From Agrypnia vestita (lineage: Eukaryota; Arthropoda; Insecta; Trichoptera; Phryganeidae), in assembly GCA_016648135.1 (NCBI GenBank), contig JADDOH010000494.1, forward strand, positions 62,001 through 126,000: DNA of 64,000 bases, given 5' to 3'. The first letter of the stretch is position 1; every line of letters begins with the position of its first letter. The notes beneath the pieces were generated by a model. That model saw only the letters and a list, made by a program, of their open reading frames with translations, had not been told where the DNA came from and did no database searches. This document shows positions 10,656-21,885 of this stretch, piece by piece. Made by a program: the position numbers and the translations under genes.

Positions 10656-12180
10656 GCTTTAATTTTGATGACAAAAATAGAAATGCTTTAAAGAAAGCAT
10701 TCACAACTCTTCAAACAACAAAGTATGGACGTTGAATGACACTTATCAACTGAATTTACTTCTTTGCTGGCGCAGCGCGATATGAATAAATTGAATGAAA
10801 GACAATTCAGACTACCCTTATTATTCACTGGCAAAATTCGATCTGTTCAATCTCGCTGCGCGCGGATTTTTTATTCGCGATTTTGTCAATACGCGGTCAA
10901 TTGATAATAAAATAAATTTTCAGTTTAATAGCAAACGTGAACTACAATCTCATATATTTCGATCGCTTATTGATGGAGGAGAGGACGAATGACAGAGAGT
11001 CCAAGGTTTTACAAAAAATAAGCCGTTAATTAAAAAAAAAATACAATTTTTGTTGACGCTTATTTCTGTAATTGTCAACATTTCGCCTAAGATGTTAAGA
11101 ATATTTTTTTTTCAAAATTGAATGAAAAAGACTCCATCAACACATTTTCTACAAGCAGACGAAATCAAACCCTTTAAATTAAAGTTTTATTATTCACAAA
11201 ATATAGTTCGGTGTTTTATACTAATGTCTCACTGATTCCGTACGCAGATAGGTCATGTATGTTTTGCTCGAATTCGCTGTTTTCGCTTTCTATGACGTTG
11301 TTTCCATGACTATGATTCCGCGCAATTTTTAACCGCACGAGTTCCAAATCTTTTAGGTCCAATTTTTTCTTATACCTGATTCTAAAAGAAACCTTCGACT
11401 TGGTGCAGTTTTTATATTTTATGAATCTCGCGACAATACGTGTATATTTTTCCATTCTTTACAATAAAAGCCTTTTTTTATACGGAGGCTGTACATATAT
11501 ATTCGCAGTTTTTTTAATCGCGGCATTCTCTGGAACGTACGCACATACTCCCCGCGAATGTAAACTTGTAATTATGATTGAAATACTGTTTTGATTGCGA
11601 ATATTTCAGTTACCTCTAACCTTTACATTCGAAAGAGGGCTGCAGATTAGATCAGCAGTCAATAGATTTAATTAAGTATTCTAAAATAATCTATAAATTA
11701 ATTACGCTAACCAATGTCGCTGTCTCCGGATAATTTCTGTTGCCAGTTAGACAAAAACAAATGGCGAAATCGTATAAAGTAGCAAGACGTATGGATTGTT
11801 TTAAAATACATGCAGATAATATTTAATGTGTAGAAATATAATATATACGTAAAATAAAAATGGTCACTTATAAAAATAATATACTTAATATTTATACATG
11901 TTTATTAATTTTTGATATACATATTTGTGTTTTAAAATTGTTTGTAAATTTCGCCATATCTTTTTTGGTTATGTAAACCCAGCCATAACCCAGCTGTCAC
12001 TGCTGTCGGTTCGGCCCAGGTCGTTTATCGCCATTTTGGAGCGATGTTAGCTATTTACGTTTTCTCTTTAAACTATTTATCGCTTTAAAAAGCTACTTTT
12101 AGTTAGAAAAATGTTATATCATAGTGAATGAAATGAAACAAGACGCGGATTTTAGATTACGGAGTAGTATATAATTATGT
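10656..12180. other. no confirmed gene; two weak ORFs
   Basis: A GC-richer patch lies at 10790-10990, with an open frame of 65 codons. A 79-codon minus-strand ORF (11216-11455) ends with a stop about 30 bp before an AATAAA on the same strand (near 11190). Its lysine-rich sequence matches no family I know. I regard both as probably chance. Confidence 0.3.
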
Positions 12181-12184
12181 ATGT

Positions 12185-12210
12185 AAGCAATCGGCGAAAG
12201 CCGATTGCTT
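12185..12210. repeat. perfect 11-bp hairpin with GAAA tetraloop
   Basis: AAGCAATCGGC, GAAA, GCCGATTGCTT: a perfect stem capped by a GNRA tetraloop. The outer phrase TAAGCAATCG is also the left border of the hairpin array at 43165, so this may be a reduced member of the same family. Confidence 0.75.
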
Positions 12211-13170
12211 TCCTGCTAGTTTAGTATAATATATAATATACAAGATGATTACAACTAAAGGAGAAATACTGCCGAGTCTTCAATTTGCGAACGACATCTT
12301 GCGGCGTCCTGGGAAACTTTTGCGTGACAGCCAGGACGTAAACCAAATCCATTAATAATAACAAAAGGGACTATGTGGGTGCCAGACCAAAGAGGCCACC
12401 TCTGTCTCTGGTGGCATTCCTGACAGCATGACGCCATCTCTTCGTAGCGTTAATTAGTTCGTAGTTGAGATGTATGAATTTAATATCGCCACCCCATTTA
12501 CTACCGTGTACCTCATTTAAGTAATGCCACGCAATATTCTTGATGTTTGACTCACGGTATAGAGAGATAGAAAATATAAATACATTGTCACGGGATTGTG
12601 GCTGTTGGAGGCTGGTGTCAAGCGTGTGGATGTTGTAACTTTGATATATTTTGGCTTATATCTTCGAAACTATCCAATAAATACTCAATTTTAATGATTA
12701 AAATTCTTCAATTTTGTGTAATTTATGTGATTATTTTTAAATATCTATTCAAAGTTTTCATACAATATGTATGGCGGCACACTACCGCCATCTATGAAAA
12801 TAAATAAAAACAAATAATTGACCAAACACATTTCTAAACAAAATGCGTATGTAGATACGGTACCTACCTAGTGCGGCAAAATTCAATAATAAATAAATGC
12901 ACATACATTATCTTTACTTGTGTTTACTAATTAATAAATATGTTGGTATTGGCCTTTTTACATTTTGATGTTAATTTCTGTTGCTGCTCAATTGATATGT
13001 TTAATTCTGAGATGTCAAATGTTACACTTCATATGCGACTACTGTAAGGCTCGCTCGTTTTTTTAAATTTCACGAAGCCACTGGACACGAACGCTTTCTT
13101 TAATTCACAGTCGATTCCGTAATTTCTCGCAACATTTTCATTTTAGTTAAAAAAAAAAACAAAATCATGA
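12211..13170. other. no recognisable gene
   Basis: A GC-richer patch at 12250-12450 (60-codon minus ORF, no domain) followed by AT-rich DNA. Nothing assigned. Confidence 0.4.
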
Positions 13171-13174
13171 ATAG

Positions 13175-13262
13175 CAGCAGGCAATGGGCAATAGCCGATC
13201 GTAGGCACTAATGGCTGCACAGCTGGCACTAATGGCCGCACGGCGGCCGCTATCCGCGGGGT
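13175..13262. repeat. miniature-hairpin cluster (relative of 43160-43490)
   Basis: The phrase GGCACTAATGGC occurs twice, each time followed by a small self-complementary unit (CTGCACAG; GCCGCACGGC), then CCGCTATCCGCGG. The unit plan (AATGGC + tiny hairpin) matches the minus strand of the array at 43.2-43.5 kb. Confidence 0.55.
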
Positions 13263-13429
13263 TCCATACGGTTCGTATAAAATATTATACTGTTTGAACA
13301 CCTAAATATGTGCAACGACCGCGATATAAAACTAAAATCTTTGATATAATCAAAATGACAGATAATTTATTATATTTATTAATCACTAAGAAAGAAATAC
13401 AGAAAAATCAATCCAATGAAAAAATATTT

Positions 13430-13502
13430 GGCTTCCACCGGGAATCGAACCCGAATCCCCTATCTATCCGGGAAGGTGTGTTGACATTATGCCACATCAG
13501 CC
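13430..13502 (-). ncRNA. tRNA-like module (pseudo-tRNA) of family T
   Basis: 73 nt, minus strand. Starts GGCTGAT and ends GGAAGCC, so the outer acceptor pairs form. It has a B-box GGGTTCGATTCCCGG with a perfect T-stem and a D-arm-like GGCATAATGTCAAC. CCGGATAG in the anticodon region recalls tRNA-Arg. Stems are mismatched, so it is unlikely to be a working tRNA. It may still recruit Pol III (inference). Confidence 0.6.
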
Positions 13503-13664
13503 TCGTACCTTTCCGTTAACATATCGACCTTATCTGTAAGTCTCATTTTAATTAACATTAATTAACTAATTAATATAATTATTAATTCATTAACATAATT
13601 ATTAATTAATTAACATAATGATCAATAAATTAACATAATTTCCTTAGTAGAATTAACATTAATT

Positions 13665-13709
13665 AATTCTACTAAGGAAGGGAACTTCGTTCCCGAAACT
13701 TGTAGAGGT
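13665..13709 (+). ncRNA. degenerate hammerhead ribozyme motif
   Basis: CTAAGGA (CTGANGA expected; the key G is lost), a stem-II hairpin of about six bp around TTCG (GGGAAC/GTTCCC), then GAAAC, TT, GTA, GAGG. Stem I pairs except at its first position. Downstream AGTGGTG resembles the tail shared with the other copies. Probably inactive. Confidence 0.5.
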
Positions 13710-13889
13710 GTTTATTCATCTTGAATAAAGAAAAGAAATATTTAGTGGTGCATACCAAGTCGTGTTTTATACAATTATTAATTAACATTTATTATCCATT
13801 TTAAGAAATCCACTTTTTTGTAACGCGGTAGTCACAAATTACTTTGTGTATCTGCCGCTAGAAGACGCCAGAATTAATATAATTCATGT

Positions 13890-14225
13890 TGTGTTGTGGG
13901 TGTCTTTATGCTATACATACATCTTTTGCACTTCTTTTAATTATCTTATCTCTCCTCCTTTTTACTAAGTAAATTTGTCCTTTGCTATCCATTCCTTATT
14001 CCCCTTTTACCTTTAATTTTTTGACTCTCATAGTTTGTGCATAACTTAAAACTTTCACATTTTTGTTTTTTTTGTATAACTCAAGTTGCTATATGTTAAA
14101 AACATGTTGATTCTGTGTAAACTTGTAAGATGGTCTCTATACTGTTCAATAATCATGTGTAATCTGATTTAAAATATACTGGTAGTTTTCCATGAATAAA
14201 TAAAAAAATCAAAAATAAAATGTGT
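13890..14225 (+). mobile_element. possible LINE 3' end
   Basis: T-rich 3'-UTR-like sequence ending in a tail of AATAAATAAAAAAATC type at about 14195-14220. No coding homology is visible, so this is only a suggestion. Confidence 0.3.
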
Positions 14226-15060
14226 TGTGAACAGTGCTCCAATTTAATTCGTGTCCAGTGACTCGCCCCCCACAGTCACGATCCCGTGACGACATATACC
14301 AAAATAAATGCATAAATCTGTTTACAAAATATCTACTTGCATTGCAATGAACTTAAAGGCTATGTACTACAGCTGGTCGTAACGTGAATGCCAACGCACA
14401 AAAAGGTCGCAGACAGCGCATAAAACCAGTCGTTTCAGCAAAAAGCCGTCGCGTCGTCTCCGGCCGCCCCCAGGCGTCGCTTCCTCCGGGGGAGAGACAG
14501 GAGACAGCGCGGTTTTAATAGGCGGTCATTAAGAGCTCTCGGAGGTTTATTGTTCCGTTTTTTCGCGACGTAAAATGACCGAACGGTGGTCGGTAAACAT
14601 CCAAACACCACTTTCGGGTCATAAATGGCGCACAACTTAGCAGAGGGCAGCTTTAGTGGCGTATAAACATGTTTGAGCTGCAGCTTCGAGGGGACAATGT
14701 CGAGTTTATGTCATGTTTAGGGAGAATGAAGGCTCTGAACGCGGAAGAATTTCGCCCGCGTTTATTCTTTTGTTATTTCTGAAAATGTTGGAATTTTATT
14801 AGCCGAGAAGGGAACCTTTTTGACTTGTGCGGTGATTCCATTTAGTTGATAATTTTTTTGTATGCCACTTCATTATCTGTGCGTTGGGTTGAATTGTTTT
14901 GTACGACGACACATTTTTTATTTGGGAGTATTCGTAAAAATGTCTCTCGATCATAAAAATTTGGTATCCCTCCTAGTCCATGATAGGCATGATAGTGATT
15001 TTTCATTCTGCGTTCGATTTCCAATGAGGTAACAATACAATCCTATGATTATTTTAAGCC
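14226..15060. other. GC-richer unique island, candidate conserved non-coding DNA
   Basis: Clearly GC-richer than its surroundings between about 14380 and 14780, with GTCGCGTCGTCTCCGGCC, GCGACGTAAAATGACC and several TTTATGGC/TTTAT-type motifs, and no repeat relatives in the window. Minus-strand ORFs of 60-66 codons overlap it but look like by-products of base composition. A regulatory role is inference. Confidence 0.3.
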
Positions 15061-15367
15061 TGAATATATCCAGCGTAATTGGCAGGTGCGTGCATTCAAT
15101 ATTTTGAAACATAAGTTAACAATGCTTTTGAAAAAATTGCGAAGTAAATATTTATCTGAAAGATTACATATTGTGTTGCATTGAAATATGATAATAATTC
15201 CGATTCAATTATTAGGAGATATACCTATATCTTATTTTGATTTATTGAGTAGAAATTTAACTTAAGAAGGTATAGCTTATACAAATAGGTAATTTGCCGA
15301 TTGAAGCCTTAAAAATATATCTAAATTACGTATATCGCGTCCAAACCTAACAAAATTAACTAACCAT

Positions 15368-15690
15368 CACGTCGACTCTCAGAGGGGTACACCACTTTTG
15401 GCTCATCCACCTTCATACATTATTCCATGCACTGTTTTTGGTTGTTTAAGCTTCTAACTGAGCAATTCTCTAATATATGATTTATCTGGTCATGCCGGGT
15501 CTTCCGCGGACGCCCTCTGTTTCTGACGGCTTCTTTCTTCACTCATCTAACGTCCTAAGTAGCTAAAAAATCTCAGCTATCCTTTCTTTATTCTATCCAT
15601 TACGCTATAGCCAGCATTACATTCGCTTCTAATTTGTTCATTCTCTATCGTACGAAGTTTTCGCTTCCAACAGGAAAAAATAGATGTCTT
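15368..15690 (-). pseudogene. RTE-like LINE reverse-transcriptase C-terminal fragment
   Basis: On the minus strand, despite stops and shifts, the order matches the fragments at 30674 and 35296. There is a VMDRIKKG-like phrase, then RGRPRKT-like coding text (seen as GGGCGTCCGCGGAAGACC), then a DQI.H.LE-like phrase. The 3' border is the same (GTGATGGTTAGTTA). Heavily decayed. Confidence 0.65.
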
Positions 15691-16517
15691 ACTAATAATT
15701 AATATATGTACGAAGATGAAATCTGACGTCAGTATATAAGGTCACTATAGCGTAATTCGTAAAGCCTATGGTAACAACTTTCTATCGGCAATATAAAGTT
15801 TCGTGGTTGACGTTAGTTTGGGTTATTTTTTGCGATGAATAGTGTTATAACTCAAGACACAGTACTGAACAATAACGTTCATGTTATAAGGTTGGAAACC
15901 TAGACAGCGATGGATGTGGATACGGAAACATAGGTTAATTTACAAAAAGCGAGAGATAGTCGACAGTGAAATGGAAATAACACGAAATTTTAATATTCGC
16001 CTGTTGATAGGCAATTGGTAGAACGTGCTGTTAACAAATTGCATTAGCAGTCAATTTCAGGAGACGGTGACTAGAAACACATTCTCAATTACCTATTCTC
16101 GGGATAAGAAAGTTGTTATAATGGTGATTTTTCCCAACACCCAAAAATAAACATTTTTTCACTCAAAATTTTGGATAATTTTATTTATTGAAAGCCTAAA
16201 CTAGTCTCGAAGACACTTGACACTCAGGTATTTTCTTCAATATTTTCTTCAATAATAAACAAACCATTCCTTTGATATTAACAAGGGTTCAGAAATTTTC
16301 CATACAAATGACATAGGATTGCATTATTATCGATGAATTTGGCATTAACATTGCAGAGATTCTGTTTCTCTTGAAACTTAAGTAGTAAAATATAAAAATA
16401 TTATTAAACTCACACAGATGTAACACAAAATAATGTTTTGTAACCAATTTTATGATCAATATAGGATTTTATATAGATAAAGTAGAAATTATAAAATGTT
16501 AATAGATAATTAAATAT
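15691..16517. other. no recognisable gene
   Basis: AT-rich. A duplicated TATTTTCTTCAATA phrase lies at about 16231-16253. Nothing else assigned. Confidence 0.45.
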
Positions 16518-17049
16518 TGTGACGAGATGCTAAAAAGTTCGGAAAACGTCTACAAGCATCTGAAAACGCCTGCTACAACCTAGAAGCAATGAGAAACTTC
16601 TCCTTAACACGAGAGAAATCTAGGAGGTTCAATAATCAAGTTTTTGGTTATACATAGCGCAGATCTAGGGTGACACACAGAGTTATCGTATTTGACAGTT
16701 CGATTCAGTGTAAAGGACGCGTGAGTCGCGAGACGACGCCCAATGCGGCCAGTCATGAATTGAGAAGCGATAAATAAAGAGAATAATCGAGCGAAGTACC
16801 TAATTGGCGAAATAAGTAAATGCGATAAATACTACGAGCGAGAATTGAGAACAGAATGTTAAGTGAATGTTAAATATGTATTACCTAGCGATAATTAAGT
16901 GTTCATTAATGAGTGATATACTGCAAAATAGTGATATTTAAAGAACAGCGTTAAGTTTAATTCGTTTTAAGTAACTTTGGACATAATTAATTAATAAATC
17001 GCTAATTGATTCCAGTGTTTACATTAATTCCTTCCCTAGCCACGTGACG
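16518..17049 (+). mobile_element. solo LTR (TGTCAC...GTGACA family), plus strand
   Basis: Starts TGTGACGAGATG and ends near CCCTAGCCACGTGAC. It contains ACAACCTAGAAGC, GAGAAACTTCTCC, and AATAAA signals. The order matches, in reverse, the copies at 58595, 60756 and 19898. No gag/pol lies next to it, so it is a solo LTR left by recombination. The class (Ty3/gypsy, BEL or other) cannot be told. Confidence 0.65.
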
Positions 17050-17076
17050 GTATTATAAATAATCAAATTTTCGCAT

Positions 17077-17226
17077 GCCAGGTCTTTCGCAGACGCCCTT
17101 TGTTCCCGTTGCCTTCAACACTCGCTTCATGTATGTATTTTCTTTAACATTATCTCCTCGCTTAAACGCTGCACATGATTAAACCATCTCAGCGATCCTT
17201 TCTTAATTCTATTTACTACGCTATTC
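17077..17226 (-). pseudogene. RTE-like LINE fragment
   Basis: On the minus strand the text encodes NSVVNRIKKGSLRWFNHVQ, then a frame-broken equivalent of the RGRPRK region. This is the same family as 30674 and 35296. It lies only about 30 bp from a solo LTR end. Confidence 0.7.
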
Positions 17227-18240
17227 CAAGATAATTTAAAATAATATTAATTTATTTATTGTTTATAATACATATCGCGTTAAAAATGACAAATGGCATA
17301 TACAATGGCATATAAGAGTTATAATATAACTCTTTTATATTATTTCTCTATTTACCATATTGTATAATTTGATTCTATCTTTTATATATATTTTTCATGT
17401 AATTCTATATATTTTTATATATTTTTGATGTATTTCTTTTTATATATATATATATATTTCTATTCTATTGTTTTAAAAAGTTTTGTATTATGTTATTAAA
17501 ATATTAAATTGTTAATTATAACTGCACCAGAACAGGTTTAACCTAGTGGGGCGCTATAACCTAGTGAAAAAAGTTTATTTGCGATTGTGTTAATATAAAT
17601 AAATAAATAAATTCATTAAAATAAAAAATAAATAAAGGAGGTCAATATTTAATTGTTGTGATAACACAAATCAATGAAAGCAAACCTGTAATTAAGCTGA
17701 AGCATGATAACAAACACTTTTTTGGCAAAAAAATCAAAAAATTAATTGATTAGATTTTTTTACTGTTCAATATCGTTTTTCAACGTTCGAATATATTTTT
17801 GGATACGGGATAAATTTATTGATAGTGATTTTTTTTATAAAAGTGTAATTACTTACTAACCGAAAACAATAATTATTTCATTCACACTTCAGACTGCTTC
17901 AATCAATACACTCTACTTTTTACCCCATTCCCGCTGTTAACCTATAACCGTACTCTCGAACCAGACCACTCTTCGATCCCTGCGTAACACCCTCTTTACG
18001 CACCATATCCGTATTGGATTCACATAAAAATGCAAATACCAAGAGGAACATTCTAGCCCAATGGACCAAAATCGATGAAGACTATATCTTAAAGTCTGTG
18101 CTGTAAAATTTGATGGTTAAAACTATGAAAAAGAAATAGAACATTCGTAACTTCTTGAGGGTAAATTCTGATTTTAAAACATTGCTTCGTGTTTAATTAG
18201 AAAAGATAATCATTGATATTATGTATTGATCCTAAAGAAT
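17227..18240. other. AT-rich, low-complexity; possible LINE 3' UTR
   Basis: Long TA-rich tracts (for example 17395-17460) and an AATAAATAAATAAATTC stretch at about 17598. This could be a LINE tail. No coding remnant is seen. Confidence 0.35.
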
Positions 18241-18292
18241 ACATAATATAATTAATAAAAATGTAGTTTGTTTTCATCACCTATATTTTGAA

Positions 18293-18338
18293 AATATCAA
18301 CATGTTTCAGAGCCCATGGCCCCTTCGTCAGGATACAA
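18293..18338 (-). ncRNA. variant hammerhead ribozyme motif
   Basis: Minus strand: GTATC + CTGACGA, a stem-II region AGGGGCC..GGGCTCT (pairs imperfectly), GAAAC, AT, GTT, GATAT. Stem I TATC/GATA forms fully and the GTT triplet is intact. Downstream lies the family tail GGTGATGAAAACAAAC. Confidence 0.6.
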
Positions 18339-18427
18339 TGTATACTAATAAATTAAAAATCAAAAATCGAAGTACAGACAATCAAAATATATAAAAACAA
18401 ATTTAAAAGATAATTATTTTACGTGTT

Positions 18428-18946
18428 ATAAAAAGGAACTGGTTATTTTTAACATTCGATCTACCGAATGTTAAAAAGAACCTTATTTATAACATCAAAC
18501 TATAATTTGTATGTAAAATTTGTACACCCTTATTAACATCAAAAATTCGGAATAATTATTGCTACTTAAACACCTCAAGAGTTCCTTAACTCTAACAAAA
18601 ATTTCTACACATTTTTCCTATATAAAAATAATCACAATCATTACAAATCAATTTATGAACACTCGATTTAAAAAAAATCGTCTTTATAGTTATTATTTAA
18701 TATTCGTATATACAATTTGTATGTAAGATTTTTAAACCCCTATTTATCAAAAGAATAATCCATAGCCAAAGATGATTAGAAAATGCGAATTATTATTACT
18801 ACTTAAACACCTCAAGTGTTTCTTAACTCTAACATCAAATTTTCTACACGGTTTTTTCTATATAAAAATAATCTCAATCATTTCAAATCAATTTACAAAC
18901 ACTAGATTAAAAAAAATCATGTTTATCATTAATATTTAATACTCGT
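18428..18946. repeat. hairpin followed by about 210-bp tandem duplication
   Basis: A hairpin at about 18430-18490 (TTAACATTCG/CGAATGTTAA arms) precedes two direct copies, 18502-18708 and 18712-18945. They share ATTTGTATGTAA, ACTTAAACACCTCAAG, TATATAAAAATAATC and AACACTMGATT in order. The second copy has about 25 extra bases. The block sits just upstream (minus sense) of the hammerhead-like motif and may belong to that element. Confidence 0.75.
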
Positions 18947-19897
18947 TTGTATTTTTAATATTTTTTTTTAATAGAAAGCTGTATGAATGACAAATTGGAT
19001 TTTTTTAACTATTGATTGATTATTTATAAATACAATTTTTCTGCAATGCTTTTCAGTATCTAATATTATAGGGTAAACAAAAGACGTAAAAAACTTCTTC
19101 TTATACATTTCATTTAACGTATTGTCTATTAATTTTATATCAAAATTATTATTAAACGCAGTCCTTTTCATAATATTCAATTATTGTTAAAATTATCCAC
19201 AGATAATGAAACATTTATCAATCTACTAAGCATAGAATGAAATGCTGGTAGTTTTTGAGAAAACGGTTAAAGTATACAATTTATTTTTAATTATTTATTT
19301 GTTTTCATAGATTATTTGATGGATTATTCAATTTTTATTTTTTCCCATAATTTATAGTAATGCACAGATTTGCTTGTATTCAATGCACTGCCCTGGTAAG
19401 AACTAGGAATGCATTATTTTTTAATTTAAATTTTAAGGATAGGTAATTCATAAGAAGTTTATTTCTGGCATAATATGCTGTCGATGGCAGCAACGAAACC
19501 TCAAATGTATTTTTGCATTGAATATCTTGTGGATCCAGACAGGGTTGTTTGAAATGCACAGTGCATTTAAGCAGTTAAGTAATAGCCGATTTTTTAACTG
19601 CTAGTTCGTGATGATCATTGAATTAGATGAAAAATATTAACTTTGCTATCTCTACGTGAGTTTAAATATAATTTTGAATTTAACTATTCAAGTTTCGAGA
19701 GTAACAGAATCTTTCATCGACAGGTGAAGTATTAAACTGAATACTTTAAAATGTAGAATTTTTACTTTGATTACGTTCAAATGCAAATAATTAATGGACT
19801 ATGTATTGATAGACTGCGCCGAAGTTTCTGATGTGAGGAGTGTTTGCAACGGGAATATTGAGAGAAGAGGAAAAAAAATACTAAAAATAATACTATT
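18947..19897. other. no recognisable gene
   Basis: AT-rich. A 70-codon minus ORF is featureless. Confidence 0.45.
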
Positions 19898-20265
19898 GTT
19901 ACCTGTCGAAAATGTGTAAATATGTAAATGAAATGAAAAACGTGTTTCATAATTGATCACTCGTAAAATAAACCTTTATTATCGCTTCAACATTTTATCT
20001 GATATTTTACATTCCCTGGAAAGGCAATACTACATTTTAAAATTCAAAGAACCGCTTCATTTTTGTTCTGTTACTGCGGTAAGAACTTTTATAATACTTA
20101 TTATTCTTATATAAAATCTTCGCTTTCGAATTATCTGTTACTTCGTTATTTCACGACTGAGCACACCGGCCCGTCGTTCTGCGCATTTTCATGCACCTTC
20201 GCTTGTATTCGGCTGTCAAATGTCAACGGACAACTCGTTACATTATCAATAAATATATAATACAC
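19898..20265 (-). mobile_element. degenerate solo LTR, minus strand
   Basis: Collinear with the copy at 58595: TGTTACCTGTC for TGTCACGGGTC, then AATGAAAA, ATCACTCGTAAA, CTTTATTA, and TTATTTCACGACT. More worn than the others, and the right border is uncertain. Confidence 0.5.
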
Positions 20266-20329
20266 TACTTGAGTATTTATTTATTAATAGTAAATTAATA
20301 TTCACGTAGATGTAACAAAGTAACTATTT

Positions 20330-20470
20330 GATGAGGAATTGGTGAACGTTGCATTGTTTAAAGTGAGGTCATAAGCTCTGTGGCCGCCCTATAAAGACTT
20401 CCATAGATGTTTCCTATATAAACAGCCGCGTCTCTGTGAGACTTGTATAATTTACCTTAAGTAATTAATA
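20330..20470 (-). repeat. dispersed repeat family A, minus copy (partial)
   Basis: GGTGAACGTTGCATTG, TAAAGACTTCCATAGATG, TATATAAAC, TCTCTGTGAGACTTGTATAA in the minus-copy order. The AGTGATCACTTAAG core is deleted. Confidence 0.7.
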
Positions 20471-20780
20471 CTTTCTAGTGCACGTGTAGTTTAATGCGCA
20501 GCAGTCTGGTCTCTGAACAATGCCTACTTAACACCAGCTGTTCCATTGTTCCGCGACGTCAACTATCCTTCCCCGAAGCTGATAGTCCTCGAGGCTGCAC
20601 GCTACGTGAGAGGGGGCGGGTTTGTGAATCTTGACGAATGAATTAATTTCTCACCCTTAAATATCAACCCTTCCGCGAAAAGCATCGCGGCTAACAAAAA
20701 TGCCATTATTATTCAAAAGTTAAAATTTTTCGAGAACACAACTGATGAAGTTTTTCCCCAAAATAGATTGTCATTAATCA
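20471..20780. other. GC-richer unique island
   Basis: Contains CACGTG and CAGCTG boxes, CCGCGACGTC and GAGAGGGGGCGGG. No repeat relatives and no ORF. Candidate regulatory DNA by contrast only. Confidence 0.3.
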
Positions 20781-20785
20781 TGATG

Positions 20786-20895
20786 TCTCACAGAGACTAT
20801 TTTTTTAATTGGGAATGTAGTCTTTAGGTCTATACGGGGCATTCAGCATGCCTTTGGCTGGCTTTAGTGATCACTTCACACAATGCTCCTTTAAT
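20786..20895 (+). repeat. family A fragment, internally deleted
   Basis: ATGTCTCACAGAGAC and, after a gap, GCTGGCTTTAGTGATCACTT, both diagnostic of the family. Confidence 0.55.
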
Positions 20896-20925
20896 AGATT
20901 CTTGTTATAAATGTACAGTAATTGT

Positions 20926-20996
20926 GACCTCGCTGGGAATAGAACCTCAGTGTGATAAGCCAGCGTCACACTCACTGGGTTACGAGAGCCGCACGA
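20926..20996 (-). ncRNA. tRNA-like SINE head
   Basis: Minus strand: TCTCGTAACCCAGTGAGTGTGA (A-box region) and GGTTCTATTCCCAGCG (B-box and T-stem) at tRNA spacing. Not a clean cloverleaf. Adjoins a family A fragment. Confidence 0.55.
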
Positions 20997-20999
20997 ATA

Positions 21000-21414
21000 C
21001 ATATTTTTTCGGACGAATTTTAACTCATATCATAGATTTCGCAGCTGGTAGTGATATCTTTAAAATAGATATATGAATTTTCTATTTCTAAGTTTGCTAT
21101 ATGTTATCTTACTGATTTATTTTTACCTGTATTTTATGTTTTTCTTTTATTTATTTGATAATTTACAATAAAGTGTGTTATGTGAAGGAGGGAAGTGAAT
21201 GAACTATTGCAGGTCTGCATCTCCGGGTCGCAGTCGCCCTTTACACGATGTGACACGGAGATGGCCTTTAGAGTAAAAAAATGACAACCTGGTGAAGTAT
21301 GAGTAGGACCGATTAGGGAGTTTTTGCTCATAAAACGGCCCTGGGAATGCGGTGGGTGTCCATTCACTGGTAGTGATATCTAATAATATTAATATTGCGC
21401 TTTAAAAATATGCA
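21000..21414. other. no recognisable gene
   Basis: Includes a family A-like phrase ATAGATTTCGCAGCTGGTAG at about 21031 and again, in part, near 21368. Otherwise unassigned. Confidence 0.4.
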
Positions 21415-21885
21415 GGTATCGGCTTCGAAATCTATGAATGCTATGTCATGAGAAGGACTATAGATGTCTCATTCGAATATATGAAACTGATTTAGAACGT
21501 AAATACAACTTTCAAAACTTTGATTTGTGTTCCGAATATGCAAAATAAGGTGCATAAATAACATACATACAACTATAAAAAAATGATATAGCCAGACCGC
21601 ATTAAAAGAATGTGCGAAAAAAATATACGTGTTGTTACGATGCAAAAAATGAACACAAAATAAGTTTTTCCAGTAAGTAAGTAACCTTTTTTAAACTAAA
21701 AAATATATATTTATTTTGAATATCATATTGAGGCTTGTAATACGGGCTTGCCAGGCAACTTTCCCCCGATTTCTTCTTACCGGACAAAGCTAGAGAATAG
21801 TCTGTTGATTGTGGTCGACCTATGAATGTGTGTGGTTATTTTGGAGTGGAATCGGTGAACATTGCATTGTGCGATAAAATGGAAT
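21415..21885 (-). repeat. family A copy interrupted by family B
   Basis: Family A halves lie at about 21420-21580 (ACAACTTTCAAAACTTTGAT) and 21836-21885 (GGTGAACATTGCATTGTGC). Between them (about 21590-21830) is a family B copy on the minus strand. The A phrases resume in register after B, as expected for insertion of B into A. Confidence 0.65.
21590..21830 (-). repeat. dispersed repeat family B, copy 1
   Basis: Minus-strand order: ATAGGTCGACCACAATCAA, CGGTAAGAAGAAATCGGGGG, AAGTTGCCTGGCAAG, CGTATTACA, GCATCGTAACAAC, then CACATTCTTTTAATGCG. The copy at 25930-26165 is collinear on the plus strand. Confidence 0.8.

Larger units (their letters stand above)
13366..13880. repeat. family T repeat with internal tRNA-like module, copy 1
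   Basis: Shared order with 27735 and (inverted) 47405: ACAGAAAAATC, GAAAAAATATTTGGC, the tRNA-like module, TTTCCGTNAAYATATCGACC, AAGTCTCAT, ATTTATTATCC, AATCCACTTTTTT, CGCTAGAAGACGCCAG. In this copy about 200 bp of AT-rich DNA with a hammerhead-like element is inserted at about 13560-13780, inside a TTAATTAA-rich stretch. Confidence 0.8.

Noticed and set aside
11216..11455. Minus-strand gene with poly-A signal
   Set aside because: A 79-codon lysine-rich frame and a nearby AATAAA are both easy to get in AT-rich DNA, and there is no homology I recognise.
12185..12210. Bacterial-type intrinsic terminator
   Set aside because: Perfect stem with tetraloop, but no U-run follows, and the setting is plainly eukaryotic repeat DNA.
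13430..13502. A functional tRNA gene (also at 27782, 47521, 7999, 29874, 20926, 38672)
   Set aside because: B-boxes and parts of the acceptor stem are clear, but anticodon stems are not formed and each sits inside a dispersed repeat. SINE heads or pseudo-tRNAs explain them better.
20730..20770. Hammerhead motif at CTGATGAAG (about 20742)
   Set aside because: No stem II closes before a GAAA, and no stem I pairing. Chance match to the heptamer.
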